Origin: Alphaproteobacteria bacterium
Lineage (GTDB): Bacteria > Pseudomonadota > Alphaproteobacteria > Caulobacterales > Caulobacteraceae
DNA length: 8,394 nucleotides
Reading direction: 5' to 3'
NCBI GenBank assembly: GCA_018895795.1
Contig: JAHINZ010000449.1
Span: 1 to 8,394 of the forward strand
Shown: one piece after another, positions 1 to 6,080 of the stretch
How the letters are laid out: each line of letters opens with the position of its first letter
How positions within the stretch are numbered: the stretch's first letter is position 1
The notes under the pieces: model-generated
What the model was told of the DNA's origin: nothing
Seen by the model: only the letters and a program-made list of their open reading frames with translations
The model's database searches: none
Position numbers and translations under genes: made by a program

Positions 1-1263
1 GGCGGGGTCTTTGACGGTTTCATCGGCATCGCCTTCGACGTCACCGACACCAAACAGGCCCAGGCCGACCTGGCCCGCATCAACGACTTGCTGGCCGAAC
101 GGGTTCAGGCGGTCCGGGCCGAGCGTGACGCGGCCCAGGAGGCTCTGTTCCAATCCCAAAAGCTGGAGGCGATCGGCCAGCTTACGGGTGGGGTCGCCCA
201 TGACTTCAACAACCTGCTGACCGTGATCATCGGGGCCCTGGACGTGGTCGACCGCCATCCCGACGATCAGGCCCGGCGCGACCGGATGATCGCCGCGGCC
301 CTGGCCGCCGCCAAGCGGGGCGAGAAACTGACCCAGCATCTGCTGGCCTTCGCCCGCCGCCAGCCCTTGCGGCCGGAAGTTTTGCGCGTCGATCGGCTGA
401 TCGTCGACAACGAGGATCTGCTACGCCGGGCCCTGGGCGATTCCTACAGTTTCCAACTGCGGCTGGGCGGCGGGGCCCGCCAGGCCCTGGTCGACTCCGG
501 CCAGTTCGCGGCGGCGCTGCTCAATCTGGTGGTCAACGCGCGCGACGCCACCCCGGCGGGCGGCGAGGTGATCATCGAGACCCGTCCCGTGACCCTGACC
601 CAGGCCGTGGGCGATGCGGAGCCCGGCGCCTATCTGCGCGTCGCCGTGCGCGACACCGGCGCGGGCATGGACGCCCAGACCATCGCCCGGGCGGTCGAGC
701 CCTTCTTCACCACCAAGCCGACCGGCCAGGGCACCGGCCTGGGCCTCTCCCAGGTGTATGGCTTCGCCCGGCAGACCGGCGGGTCGGTCGAGATCGACAG
801 TCGGCCCGGCCAGGGGGCCTGCGTGGCGATGCTGCTGCCGATCGCGCAGGCGACGACGGCGCGCGACGATACGGCGGCGACCGAGATCCTGGCCGCTCAA
901 ACCCCGTCCCGGATTCTGTTGGTCGAGGACGATACCGACGTGGCTGAGCTGGTCGGCGCGATGCTGGGCGATCTGGGCCACACCGTGGTGCAGGCCGCCG
1001 ACGTCGCCCAGGCGCTGCTGCGCCTGGACCAGGATCCCGCCATCGACCTCGTGCTCAGCGACGTGATCATGCCCGGCGGTCGCAGCGGCGTGGACCTGGC
1101 CGAGCATCTGTCGTCGGCCAGACCCGACCTGCCGGTGGTGCTGTGCTCGGGCTATACCGGCGGCGAGCAGGACCGGGCTCAGGCCGGGGCCTGGCCGTTC
1201 CTGAGCAAGCCGTTCTCGCTGGACAGTCTGGCGCGGGCGCTGAGCGACGCGCGGTCCGGATAG
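1..1263 (+). CDS. Hybrid sensor histidine kinase with C-terminal receiver domain (5' end outside window)
   Basis: The reading frame is open from base 1, so this is the 3' part (420 residues) of a longer gene. Numbering from the window edge, residues 1-20 look like the end of a PAS/PAC domain (FDVTDTKQAQADL), followed by a short helical linker. The HisKA dimerisation helix holds the phospho-acceptor His67 in GGVAHDFNNLL. The ATPase domain shows the N box (Asn179 in NLVVNARDA), the G1 box (Asp218 in DTGAGM) and the G2 box (GTGLGL, 244-249). A CheY-like receiver covers about 304-417, with acidic residues Glu309-Asp311, phospho-acceptor Asp354 in LSDVIMPG and Lys403 in SKPF. The DFNN H-box is the type found in CckA-like and other alphaproteobacterial hybrid kinases. 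All catalytic residues are present, so autophosphorylation and internal phosphotransfer are expected. The signal sensed and the downstream partner cannot be read here. The TTG at position 88 is internal and is not the true start. Confidence 0.93.
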   Translation, partial: GGVFDGFIGIAFDVTDTKQAQADLARINDLLAERVQAVRAERDAAQEALFQSQKLEAIGQLTGGVAHDFNNLLTVIIGALDVVDRHPDDQARRDRMIAAALAAAKRGEKLTQHLLAFARRQPLRPEVLRVDRLIVDNEDLLRRALGDSYSFQLRLGGGARQALVDSGQFAAALLNLVVNARDATPAGGEVIIETRPVTLTQAVGDAEPGAYLRVAVRDTGAGMDAQTIARAVEPFFTTKPTGQGTGLGLSQVYGFARQTGGSVEIDSRPGQGACVAMLLPIAQATTARDDTAATEILAAQTPSRILLVEDDTDVAELVGAMLGDLGHTVVQAADVAQALLRLDQDPAIDLVLSDVIMPGGRSGVDLAEHLSSARPDLPVVLCSGYTGGEQDRAQAGAWPFLSKPFSLDSLARALSDARSG

Positions 1264-1282
1264 GGCCCGTCCAACGCCCCCT

Positions 1283-1310
1283 TTGCAATCCCATCACAAA
1301 GGTCTATATG
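1283..1310 (+). promoter_or_regulatory. Candidate promoter of the nadABC operon
   Basis: A -35-like TTGCAA (1283-1288) and a -10-like TATATG (1305-1310) are separated by 16 bp in an A/T-richer island just after the kinase stop codon. This would start RNA near 1317, at the edge of the upstream palindrome (1318-1346), where a bound repressor would block initiation. An alternative pair, TTGGTC (1314-1319) and CATAAG (1338-1343) with an 18-bp spacer, would instead put the palindrome across the -10. Both are pattern matches only; neither fits the Caulobacter sigma-73 consensus well. Confidence 0.35.
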
Positions 1311-1317
1311 TGCTTGG

Positions 1318-1346
1318 TCACTTATGCTCACTTTCAGCATAAGTGA
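1318..1346. promoter_or_regulatory. Upstream operator-like palindrome of nadA (copy 1)
   Basis: TCACTTATGCT (1318-1328) and AGCATAAGTGA (1336-1346) are perfect 11-bp inverted arms around a 7-bp centre. The core fits ATGCTCA-N3-TGAGCAT with one mismatch (ATGCTCA 1324-1330, TCAGCAT 1334-1340). The same core recurs at 1395-1411, and 20 of 24 bases match between 1324-1347 and 1395-1418. A symmetric site repeated at the head of an NAD biosynthesis operon suggests a dimeric repressor; NadQ, the regulator of nadABC genes in some alpha- and betaproteobacteria, is my best guess, from context and not from a checked motif. As RNA it would also fold into a hairpin. Confidence 0.6.
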
Positions 1347-1347
1347 G

Positions 1348-1382
1348 ACGCCGGAACGGCTCGCCCTGTTCCGGCGTTTTTT
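1348..1382 (+). terminator. Intrinsic terminator or attenuator ahead of nadA
   Basis: ACGCCGGAAC (1348-1357) and GTTCCGGCGT (1368-1377) form a perfect 10-bp stem with a 10-nt loop, followed directly by a six-T run (1377-1382): a textbook rho-independent terminator on the + strand. It lies 85 bp after the kinase stop and 43 bp before the nadA start, between the two operator-like palindromes. It may simply end kinase transcription. If the nadA promoter lies upstream, near 1283-1310, then it sits in the nadA leader and would act as an attenuator. The sequence shows the hairpin; the role is undecided. Confidence 0.78.
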
Positions 1383-1394
1383 GAGACCCAGGAA

Positions 1395-1411
1395 ATGCTC
1401 AGATTGAGCAT
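1395..1411. promoter_or_regulatory. Downstream operator-like palindrome of nadA (copy 2)
   Basis: ATGCTCA (1395-1401) and TGAGCAT (1405-1411) are perfect 7-bp inverted arms with a 3-bp centre. The centre lies 71 bp from that of the first palindrome, close to seven helical turns, so the two sites could be bridged by one protein assembly. This copy ends 13 bp before the nadA start and runs up to its ribosome-binding site, so bound protein could act as a roadblock. Its first three bases are an in-frame ATG that can mislead start-codon calling for nadA. Confidence 0.6.
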
Positions 1412-1415
1412 AAGC

Positions 1416-1420
1416 GAGGA
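1416..1420 (+). promoter_or_regulatory. Ribosome-binding site fixing the nadA start
   Basis: GAGGA lies 4 bases before the ATG at 1425 and is a reasonable Shine-Dalgarno sequence. The alternative in-frame ATG at 1395 has AGGAA directly abutting it with no spacer, and the ten residues it would add are encoded by the operator palindrome. Together these favour 1425. Confidence 0.6.
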
Positions 1421-1424
1421 TCAA

Positions 1425-2522
1425 ATGGCCGACGGCTTCGCCGCTACCCCGACCGCCGGGGACTTCACCGCGCAGATCGAAGCGGAAACCGCCGCCGTGT
1501 GGGACAAGGTCAAGCACCATGTCACGCCGCTGGAATGGCGGCTGCACGCGCCGCTGATCGTCGAGATCAACCGGCTCAAGCGCGAGAAGAACGCCGTCAT
1601 CCTGGCCCACAACTACATGACCCCCGAGATCTTCCACGGCGTGGGCGATTTCGTCGGCGACAGCCTGGGCCTGGCCCGCGAGGCGGCCCGCTGCGACGCG
1701 GCGATCATCGTCCAGGCCGGCGTGCACTTCATGGCCGAGACCAGCAAGGTCCTGGCGCCGGAGAAGCGCGTTCTGATCCCCGACCTGCGGGCCGGCTGCA
1801 GCCTGGCCTCGTCGATCACCGGCGCCGACGTGCGGATGATCAAGGCCCGCTATCCCGGCGTGCCGGTGGTCACCTATGTCAACACCACCGCCGAGGTGAA
1901 GGCCGAGACCGACATCTGCTGCACCAGCGCCAACGCCGTGCAGGTGGTGGAGTGGGCGGCCCGCGAATGGGGCGTCGACAAGGTCATCCTGATCCCCGAC
2001 GAGTTCCTGGCCCGCAATGTGGCCCGTCAGACCGACGTGAAGATCATCGCCTGGCAGGGGCGCTGCGAGGTGCATGAGCGCTTCACGGCCGCCGACATCG
2101 CCGAGATGCGGGTCGCCTATCCCGGCGCCGAGATCCTGGCCCACCCCGAGTGCCCGACCGAGATCCTGGAGGCCGCCGACTTCGCCGGCTCGACGGCGGC
2201 GATGAACGACTATGTCGCCCTGCGCAAGCCCAAGCAGGTGGTGCTGATCACCGAGTGCTCGATGGCCTCCAACGTCCAGGCCGAGTCGCCGAACACCCAG
2301 TTCATCGGCCCCTGCAACCTGTGCCCGCACATGCAGAGGATCACCCTGAGCAACATCCACGACGCCCTGGTCAACGAGCGCTACGAGGTGACGGTGGACC
2401 CCGCCATCGCCAAGGCCGCGCGCCTGGCCGTGCAGCGAATGATCGACCTGCCGCCGCCCTTGGTTCCCGCCCGCTACGACCTCGTGAAGGCCCGCCATCA
2501 CGTCGATGTCGAGCTGATTTAG
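1425..2522 (+). CDS. nadA: Quinolinate synthase A (NadA)
   Basis: Iron-sulfur enzyme of de novo NAD synthesis in the cytoplasm: it condenses iminoaspartate with dihydroxyacetone phosphate to quinolinate. The product is 365 residues from the ATG at 1425. Recognisable stretches are NAVILAHNYM, VGDFVGDSLGLAREA, FMAETSKVLAPEKRVLIPD and VVTYVNTTAEVKAE. The three cysteines expected to hold the oxygen-sensitive [4Fe-4S] cluster are visible as Cys125 (RAGCSLA), Cys243 (HPECPTE) and Cys300 (GPCNLCPHM, aligned with the third E. coli ligand); Cys297 is an extra nearby cysteine. The length is typical of the long proteobacterial form. It is the first gene of nadA-nadB-nadC and follows two operator-like palindromes and a terminator hairpin, so it is probably controlled by NAD status. 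Starting at ATG 1395 would add MLRLSISEDQ, which I regard as translated operator DNA. Confidence 0.96.
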   Translation: MADGFAATPTAGDFTAQIEAETAAVWDKVKHHVTPLEWRLHAPLIVEINRLKREKNAVILAHNYMTPEIFHGVGDFVGDSLGLAREAARCDAAIIVQAGVHFMAETSKVLAPEKRVLIPDLRAGCSLASSITGADVRMIKARYPGVPVVTYVNTTAEVKAETDICCTSANAVQVVEWAAREWGVDKVILIPDEFLARNVARQTDVKIIAWQGRCEVHERFTAADIAEMRVAYPGAEILAHPECPTEILEAADFAGSTAAMNDYVALRKPKQVVLITECSMASNVQAESPNTQFIGPCNLCPHMQRITLSNIHDALVNERYEVTVDPAIAKAARLAVQRMIDLPPPLVPARYDLVKARHHVDVELI

Positions 2523-2526
2523 GAAG

Positions 2527-2551
2527 CCCTTCCTCCATCGAGGGGGAAGGG
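2527..2551 (+). repeat. Short intergenic hairpin between nadA and nadB
   Basis: CCCTTCCTCC (2527-2536) and GGGGGAAGGG (2542-2551) form a 10-bp stem, with nine Watson-Crick pairs and one U-G pair, around the loop ATCGA. It starts 4 bp after the nadA stop and ends just before the nadB ribosome-binding site, with no T-run. It looks like a small dispersed palindrome of the kind I associate with Caulobacter-type intergenic DNA. It could stabilise the 3' end of nadA RNA or hold a purine-rich ribosome-binding stretch closed; the sequence does not decide between these. Confidence 0.6.
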
Positions 2552-2564
2552 AGTGGAGTGTGAA

Positions 2565-4097
2565 ATGACCGACCGCATCACCTTCGACGGCCCCGTGATC
2601 CTCGGGGCCGGTCTGGCCGGGCTCAGCGCCGCGCTCGCCTCTGTGGAGGGGACCGCCGGCAAGGCCATGGTGCTGTCGCCGACCCCGCTGGCCACCGGCT
2701 GCTCCAGCGCCTGGGCGCAGGGCGGCATGGCCGCGGCCCTGTCGGCAGACGACGCGCCGGCCTTGCACGCCGCCGACACGATCGCGGCGGGCGCCGGTCT
2801 GTGTGATCCGCAGGCCGTGACCCTGCTGACCACCGAGGGGCCCGACGCCGTCCGCGCCCTGGCCGCCCTGGGCGCGCCGTTCGACCGCAAGGCCGGCGGC
2901 GACTTCGTGTTGAGCCTGGAAGCGGCCCACTCGAAGGCTCGCGTGGCCCGGGTGGGCGGCGACGGGGCCGGCGCGGCGATCATGGCCGCCGTCATCGCCG
3001 CCGTGCGCGCCGCGCCGTCGATCGAGATCCGCGAGAGCGCCCGCGCCCGTCGATTGCTGCAGGACGCCGCCGGCCGCGTTGTGGGCGTTCTGGCCGAGAT
3101 CGACGGCGCGCTGGTGGAGATCATCGCACCGGCCGTGATCCTGGCCACCGGCGGGATCGGCGGCCTCTATGCCGTGACCACCACGCCCAAGGAAGTCCGC
3201 GGCGAGGGCCTCGGGCTGGCCGCCCTGGCCGGGGCGGTGATCGCCGATCCCGAGTTCGTGCAGTTCCACCCCACCGCCATCGACATCGGCCGCGACCCGG
3301 CGCCCCTGGCCACCGAGGCCCTGCGCGGCGAGGGCGCGATCCTGCGCAACAGCGACGCCCGCGCCTTCATGGCCGACTATCACCCGGCCAAGGAACTGGC
3401 CCCGCGCGACGTGGTCGCCCGCGCCATCCATGCCGAGCGCGAGGCCGGTCGCGGCGCCTTCCTGGACGCCACCGTCGTGGTCGGCGGGCATTTCCCGACC
3501 GAATTCCCGGCGGTGTTCGAAGCCTGCATGAGCGGCGGCGTCGATCCGCGCCGCGCCATGATCCCCGTGGTTCCGGCCGTGCACTATCACATGGGCGGCG
3601 TAGCCACCGATCTGGACGGCCGCGCCTCGCTGCCGGGCCTCTTTGCGGCCGGCGAATGCGCCGCGACCGGCGTGCAGGGCGCCAACCGCCTGGCCTCCAA
3701 CTCCCTGCTCGAGGCGGCCGTGTTCGGCGCCCGGGCCGGCCGCGCGGCGGCGGCGGAAGTCCAGACCGGCGGCGCGCCGGTGTCGCTTGCGCCCTTCCCC
3801 GACCTGCCCGAGGCGGCTCTGCAGACCCTGCGCAAGGCCATGAGCCGCGACGCCGGCGTGGTCCGCGACGCGACCGGCCTGACCCGCCTGCTGGGCGAGG
3901 TCGAGGCCCTGGAGGCGGCCCATGGTCCCTGCCCGACCCTGATCGCCGCCCGGCTGATTGTCGAGGCGGCCCTGGCCCGCCGCGAAAGCCGGGGCGGCCA
4001 CTGCCGGTCCGATTTCCCCGACACCGACGCGGTCGGCGTCCGCACCTTCGTCACCCTTCAGGAGGCGGGCGCCGCCGTCCGCTACGCCGCCGAATGA
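2565..4097 (+). CDS. nadB: L-aspartate oxidase (NadB)
   Basis: FAD flavoenzyme of the succinate dehydrogenase/fumarate reductase flavoprotein family; it oxidises L-aspartate to iminoaspartate, the substrate of NadA. The product is 510 residues. The N-terminal dinucleotide fold is VILGAGLAGLSAAL (GxGxxG at 14-19). Family stretches follow: GCSSAWAQGGMAAAL, HSKARVARVGGDGAG, ATGGIGGLY, FVQFHPTAID and LRGEGAIL. The active-site residues match E. coli Arg290/His351/Arg386 as Arg281 (APRDVVARA), His340 (VHYHMGG) and Arg375 (GANRLASNSLLEA), with nearly the same spacing. The C-terminus carries the usual HCRSDFP. ATG 2565 is chosen because GGAG lies 6 bases ahead; GTG 2553 is an in-frame alternative adding four residues. 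The last four bases overlap the nadC start (ATGA), so the two are probably translationally coupled. Confidence 0.96.
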   Translation: MTDRITFDGPVILGAGLAGLSAALASVEGTAGKAMVLSPTPLATGCSSAWAQGGMAAALSADDAPALHAADTIAAGAGLCDPQAVTLLTTEGPDAVRALAALGAPFDRKAGGDFVLSLEAAHSKARVARVGGDGAGAAIMAAVIAAVRAAPSIEIRESARARRLLQDAAGRVVGVLAEIDGALVEIIAPAVILATGGIGGLYAVTTTPKEVRGEGLGLAALAGAVIADPEFVQFHPTAIDIGRDPAPLATEALRGEGAILRNSDARAFMADYHPAKELAPRDVVARAIHAEREAGRGAFLDATVVVGGHFPTEFPAVFEACMSGGVDPRRAMIPVVPAVHYHMGGVATDLDGRASLPGLFAAGECAATGVQGANRLASNSLLEAAVFGARAGRAAAAEVQTGGAPVSLAPFPDLPEAALQTLRKAMSRDAGVVRDATGLTRLLGEVEALEAAHGPCPTLIAARLIVEAALARRESRGGHCRSDFPDTDAVGVRTFVTLQEAGAAVRYAAE

Positions 4098-4942
4098 CCC
4101 TGTCTCCCTTGCCCGACCTGCTGATCCGCCCGCTGATCGAGGCCGCCCTGGCCGAGGATCTGGGTCGGGCCGGCGACATCACCGGTCAGGCCTGTATCGA
4201 CGCCGACGCCCGGCTGAGCGTGGCCTATGTCAGCCGCCAGGACGGCCGGGTGGCTGGCCTGTGCTGTGCTCGCCTGGCCCTGGCGGCGCTGGACCCGACC
4301 GCGAGCTTCGAGGTCGTCACGCCGGATGGGGCCGATTGCGCGCCGAGTATGGTGCTGGCCCGCGCCGAGGGCGACGCCCGCGCGGTGCTGGCCGCCGAAC
4401 GGGTGGGGCTGAACCTGCTGGGCCGGCTGTCGGGCGTCGCCACCCTCACGCGCGCCTATGTGCGCCTGGTCGAGGGCACGGGCGCGGTCATCGTCGACAC
4501 CCGCAAGACCACGCCGGGCCTGCGGGCGCTGGAGAAATACGCCGTGCGCTGCGGCGGCGGGACCAATCACCGCTTCGGCCTGGATGACGCCATCCTGATC
4601 AAGGACAACCACGTCGTCGCCTGCGGCGGTGTGGGCGAGGCCGTCCGCCGGGCCCGCGCCTTCGCCGGGCATCTGGTCAAGGTCGAGGTCGAGGTCGACG
4701 GTCTGGATCAGCTGGAAGACGCGCTCAAGCACGGCCCCGACGTGGTGATGCTGGACAATTTCAGCCTCGGCGATCTGCGGACCGCCGTGTCGCTGGCCAA
4801 GGGCCGGGCGGTGCTGGAGGCCTCGGGCGGGGTCAATCTGACGACCGTCAAGGCCATCGCCGAGACCGGCGTCGATGTGATCAGCGTCGGGGCCCTGACC
4901 CATTCGGCCCCGGTGCTGGATATCGGGCTGGACGCGGTTTAG
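4094..4942 (+). CDS. nadC: Nicotinate-nucleotide pyrophosphorylase, carboxylating (NadC; quinolinate phosphoribosyltransferase)
   Basis: Third enzyme of the operon: it joins quinolinate to the ribose phosphate of PRPP and releases CO2, giving nicotinate mononucleotide. The product is 282 residues, normal for the family. Visible signatures are AERVGLNLLGRLSGVAT, DTRKTTPGLRALEKYAV with substrate-binding Arg137-Lys138, GGGTNHRFGL with His159-Arg160, AILIKDNH, VKVEVEVD, DVVMLDNFS and the phosphate-binding end LEASGGVNL / ISVGALTHSAPVLDIGLD. The start is the ATG of an ATGA overlap with the nadB stop. The same frame stays open far upstream, but that part is only a shadow inside nadB. It is the last gene of the operon and is followed 7 bp later by a G/C-rich palindromic element. 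Confidence 0.96.
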   Translation: MTLSPLPDLLIRPLIEAALAEDLGRAGDITGQACIDADARLSVAYVSRQDGRVAGLCCARLALAALDPTASFEVVTPDGADCAPSMVLARAEGDARAVLAAERVGLNLLGRLSGVATLTRAYVRLVEGTGAVIVDTRKTTPGLRALEKYAVRCGGGTNHRFGLDDAILIKDNHVVACGGVGEAVRRARAFAGHLVKVEVEVDGLDQLEDALKHGPDVVMLDNFSLGDLRTAVSLAKGRAVLEASGGVNLTTVKAIAETGVDVISVGALTHSAPVLDIGLDAV

Positions 4943-4949
4943 CCGCGAA

Positions 4950-5061
4950 GATGCTCCCCCTCCGGGGGAGCTGTCGCGAAGCGACTGAGGGGGCCATCTG
5001 GGCTTAGGCCGAGCTAGCCCCCTCCGGCCCTCTGGGCCACCTCCCCCAGAAGGGGAGGATC
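4950..5061. repeat. Composite palindromic intergenic repeat between convergent genes
   Basis: Two 45-bp arms (4950-4994 and the reverse complement of 5017-5061) match at 34 of 45 positions around a 22-bp centre. Each arm folds into two hairpins. In the left arm these are GCTCCCCC/GGGGGAGC (4953-4960 with 4964-4971) and GTCGC/GCGAC (4973-4977 with 4981-4985); in the right arm they are CCTCCCC/GGGGAGG (5040-5046 with 5052-5058) and GGCCC/GGGCC (5026-5030 with 5034-5038). The remaining GAGGGGGC (4987-4994) and GCCCCCTC (5017-5024) pair across the centre. The element occupies nearly the whole gap between the nadC stop and the stop of the minus-strand gene at 5065. It probably works as a two-way RNA 3'-end structure, although no T-run follows. 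I recall similar elements scattered through Caulobacter-group genomes. Confidence 0.8.
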
Positions 5062-5064
5062 AAG

Positions 5065-5478
5065 TCAGAAGATCCGCATGCACTCCCGCACGACCATCCA
5101 CGCCAGGGCGATCGTTGAGCTCGCGAACAGCAGGAAGCGCAGGTTGACGATATTGACCGAGATCTGCACCAGGCTGTGCAGCACCCGCAGGATCACATAG
5201 GCCCAGGCCAGCTTCATCGCCAGGCCGTCGCCATGCCCCGCCACGCTGATCGCCAGGGCGGCGGCGTAGAAGATGGTCGGCTGTTCCATCAGGTGGTTGT
5301 AGTTGTCGGCCGCCTGGCGCGCGCCGGCGGGCAGGATGTCCAGCGAGCCCGGAAAGGCCGCGTCCTGCGGCTTGACGCCGGCCTTCGACATGGCCGGGAT
5401 CCGGCGCACATACATCCATAGCCAGATCACCAGCGACCAGGCCACCAGCGCCATCACTGGCGCGATCAGGGTATTCAT
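5065..5478 (-). CDS. MAPEG-family integral membrane protein
   Basis: The product is a 137-residue, very hydrophobic protein with about four membrane helices (roughly 5-22, 68-82, 88-108, 112-131). The loop after helix 1 carries the MAPEG-type signature ADNYNHLMEQPTIF (Asn61, Glu65, Pro67), and helix 3 carries ILRVLHSLVQ, matching the conserved Arg/His pair of the family. MAPEG proteins include microsomal glutathione transferases and leukotriene/prostaglandin synthases; bacterial members are mostly uncharacterised and their substrates cannot be predicted. The start ATG (5476-5478 on the complement) has GGAGGG about 8 bases ahead. It is transcribed toward nadC and ends 3 bp from the palindromic repeat. 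The next minus-strand gene lies 57 bp upstream, so the two may share a transcript. Confidence 0.85.
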   Translation of the reverse strand: MNTLIAPVMALVAWSLVIWLWMYVRRIPAMSKAGVKPQDAAFPGSLDILPAGARQAADNYNHLMEQPTIFYAAALAISVAGHGDGLAMKLAWAYVILRVLHSLVQISVNIVNLRFLLFASSTIALAWMVVRECMRIF

Positions 5479-5535
5479 AGGTGCGTCCCTCCCCGGACGT
5501 TTTGTTTATCCAGGGAGCTTAGGCGGAGAACGCGG

Positions 5536-6003
5536 TTACCGCGAAGCGTGCCGTTGGGGCAGCGCTACCATTCCCCGTAGAGCGGCGGCGAGCGCGCCGA
5601 CCAGCAGACCCAGCGCCAGCGGCGTCATGGCTTCGGCCAGGCTGGGCGCGATGACCATCAGGTTGGTGGTGTGGGTCTGCTGCATGGCGATCAGCACGGA
5701 GAGTCCGGCCAGCAGGCTGGCGGCCAGGCCCAGACCCGGAGCCACAAGGCTGAACACGGTCAGCAGCGAGCCATCGCCCTCGCTCTGGCGCTTGATCAGG
5801 CGCGGAACGGCGGTGATCAGGATCACGATCGCCTGCATCGCCAGGAGCATCAGCGCCAGCTTGCTCACCGAGCTCGTCTGGACCGTCAGTATGCCCAGGG
5901 TGGTCAGGGGATTGGCCGGCATTCCCGCCCAGATCCCCAACACGATCGCGAAGACCAGCAGGCCCGCGCCCGCCAGGCCCAGAACAATCGCCACGATCTT
6001 CAT
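5536..6003 (-). CDS. Small four-helix inner-membrane protein of unknown function, weak MotA/TolQ/ExbB resemblance
   Basis: I do not recognise this 155-residue protein with certainty. Hydrophobic helices are apparent at about 4-26, 47-66, 80-107 and 124-142, with a basic loop (PRLIKRQ, 67-73) after helix 2 that suggests a cytoplasmic side. The second half reads APGLGLAASLLAGLSVL and then APSLAEAMTPLALGLLVGAL. This recalls the two membrane segments of MotA/TolQ/ExbB proton-channel subunits (LGLLGTV... and ...EALxTTALGLLVA), but the small and polar residues are not all kept and the first half does not fit that family clearly. The start ATG at 6003 (complement) follows GAGGGG at normal spacing. 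GC content and codon style match the neighbours. The gene lies between the pheA terminator and the MAPEG gene. A coding call is secure; function is open. Confidence 0.8.
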   Translation of the reverse strand: MKIVAIVLGLAGAGLLVFAIVLGIWAGMPANPLTTLGILTVQTSSVSKLALMLLAMQAIVILITAVPRLIKRQSEGDGSLLTVFSLVAPGLGLAASLLAGLSVLIAMQQTHTTNLMVIAPSLAEAMTPLALGLLVGALAAALRGMVALPQRHASR

Positions 6004-6041
6004 GCGTCAGCCCCTCAGGCAGGCCCGAACGGCCTCACCCG

Positions 6042-6071
6042 AAAAAGCTAGCCACAATGCTAGATTGTGGC
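6042..6071 (-). terminator. Candidate intrinsic terminator after pheA
   Basis: Reading the minus strand, GCCACAAT (6071-6064) and ATTGTGGC (6058-6051) form a perfect 8-bp stem with a 5-nt loop, followed by TAGC and then five T residues (6046-6042). It lies 9 bp past the pheA stop codon. The four bases between stem and T-run make it weaker than a textbook terminator. Confidence 0.55.
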
Positions 6072-6080
6072 AATGCGCCC

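Noticed and set aside
88..90. TTG as the start of the histidine kinase
   Set aside because: The frame is open from base 1 and encodes a PAS-like tail upstream of it; the real start is outside the window.
1264..1424. NAD-sensing riboswitch in the nadA leader
   Set aside because: The visible structures are simple palindromes and a terminator; I see no multi-stem aptamer resembling the known nadA-motif RNA.
1179..4001. 940-codon open frame on the minus strand across nadA and nadB
   Set aside because: It is antisense to two unmistakable genes, has low-complexity Gly/Ala/Arg/His-rich composition, and is explained by strong G/C third-position bias leaving the complementary frame without stops.
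3656..4093. Upstream extension of the nadC frame inside nadB
   Set aside because: The translation is Arg/Pro/Gly-rich shadow sequence; NadC homology begins at ATG 4094.
6057..6071. Similarity of the pheA terminator (AATGCTAGATTG) to operator copy 2
   Set aside because: The spacing and symmetry differ (8-bp arms GCCACAAT with a 5-nt centre); the shared bases look coincidental.
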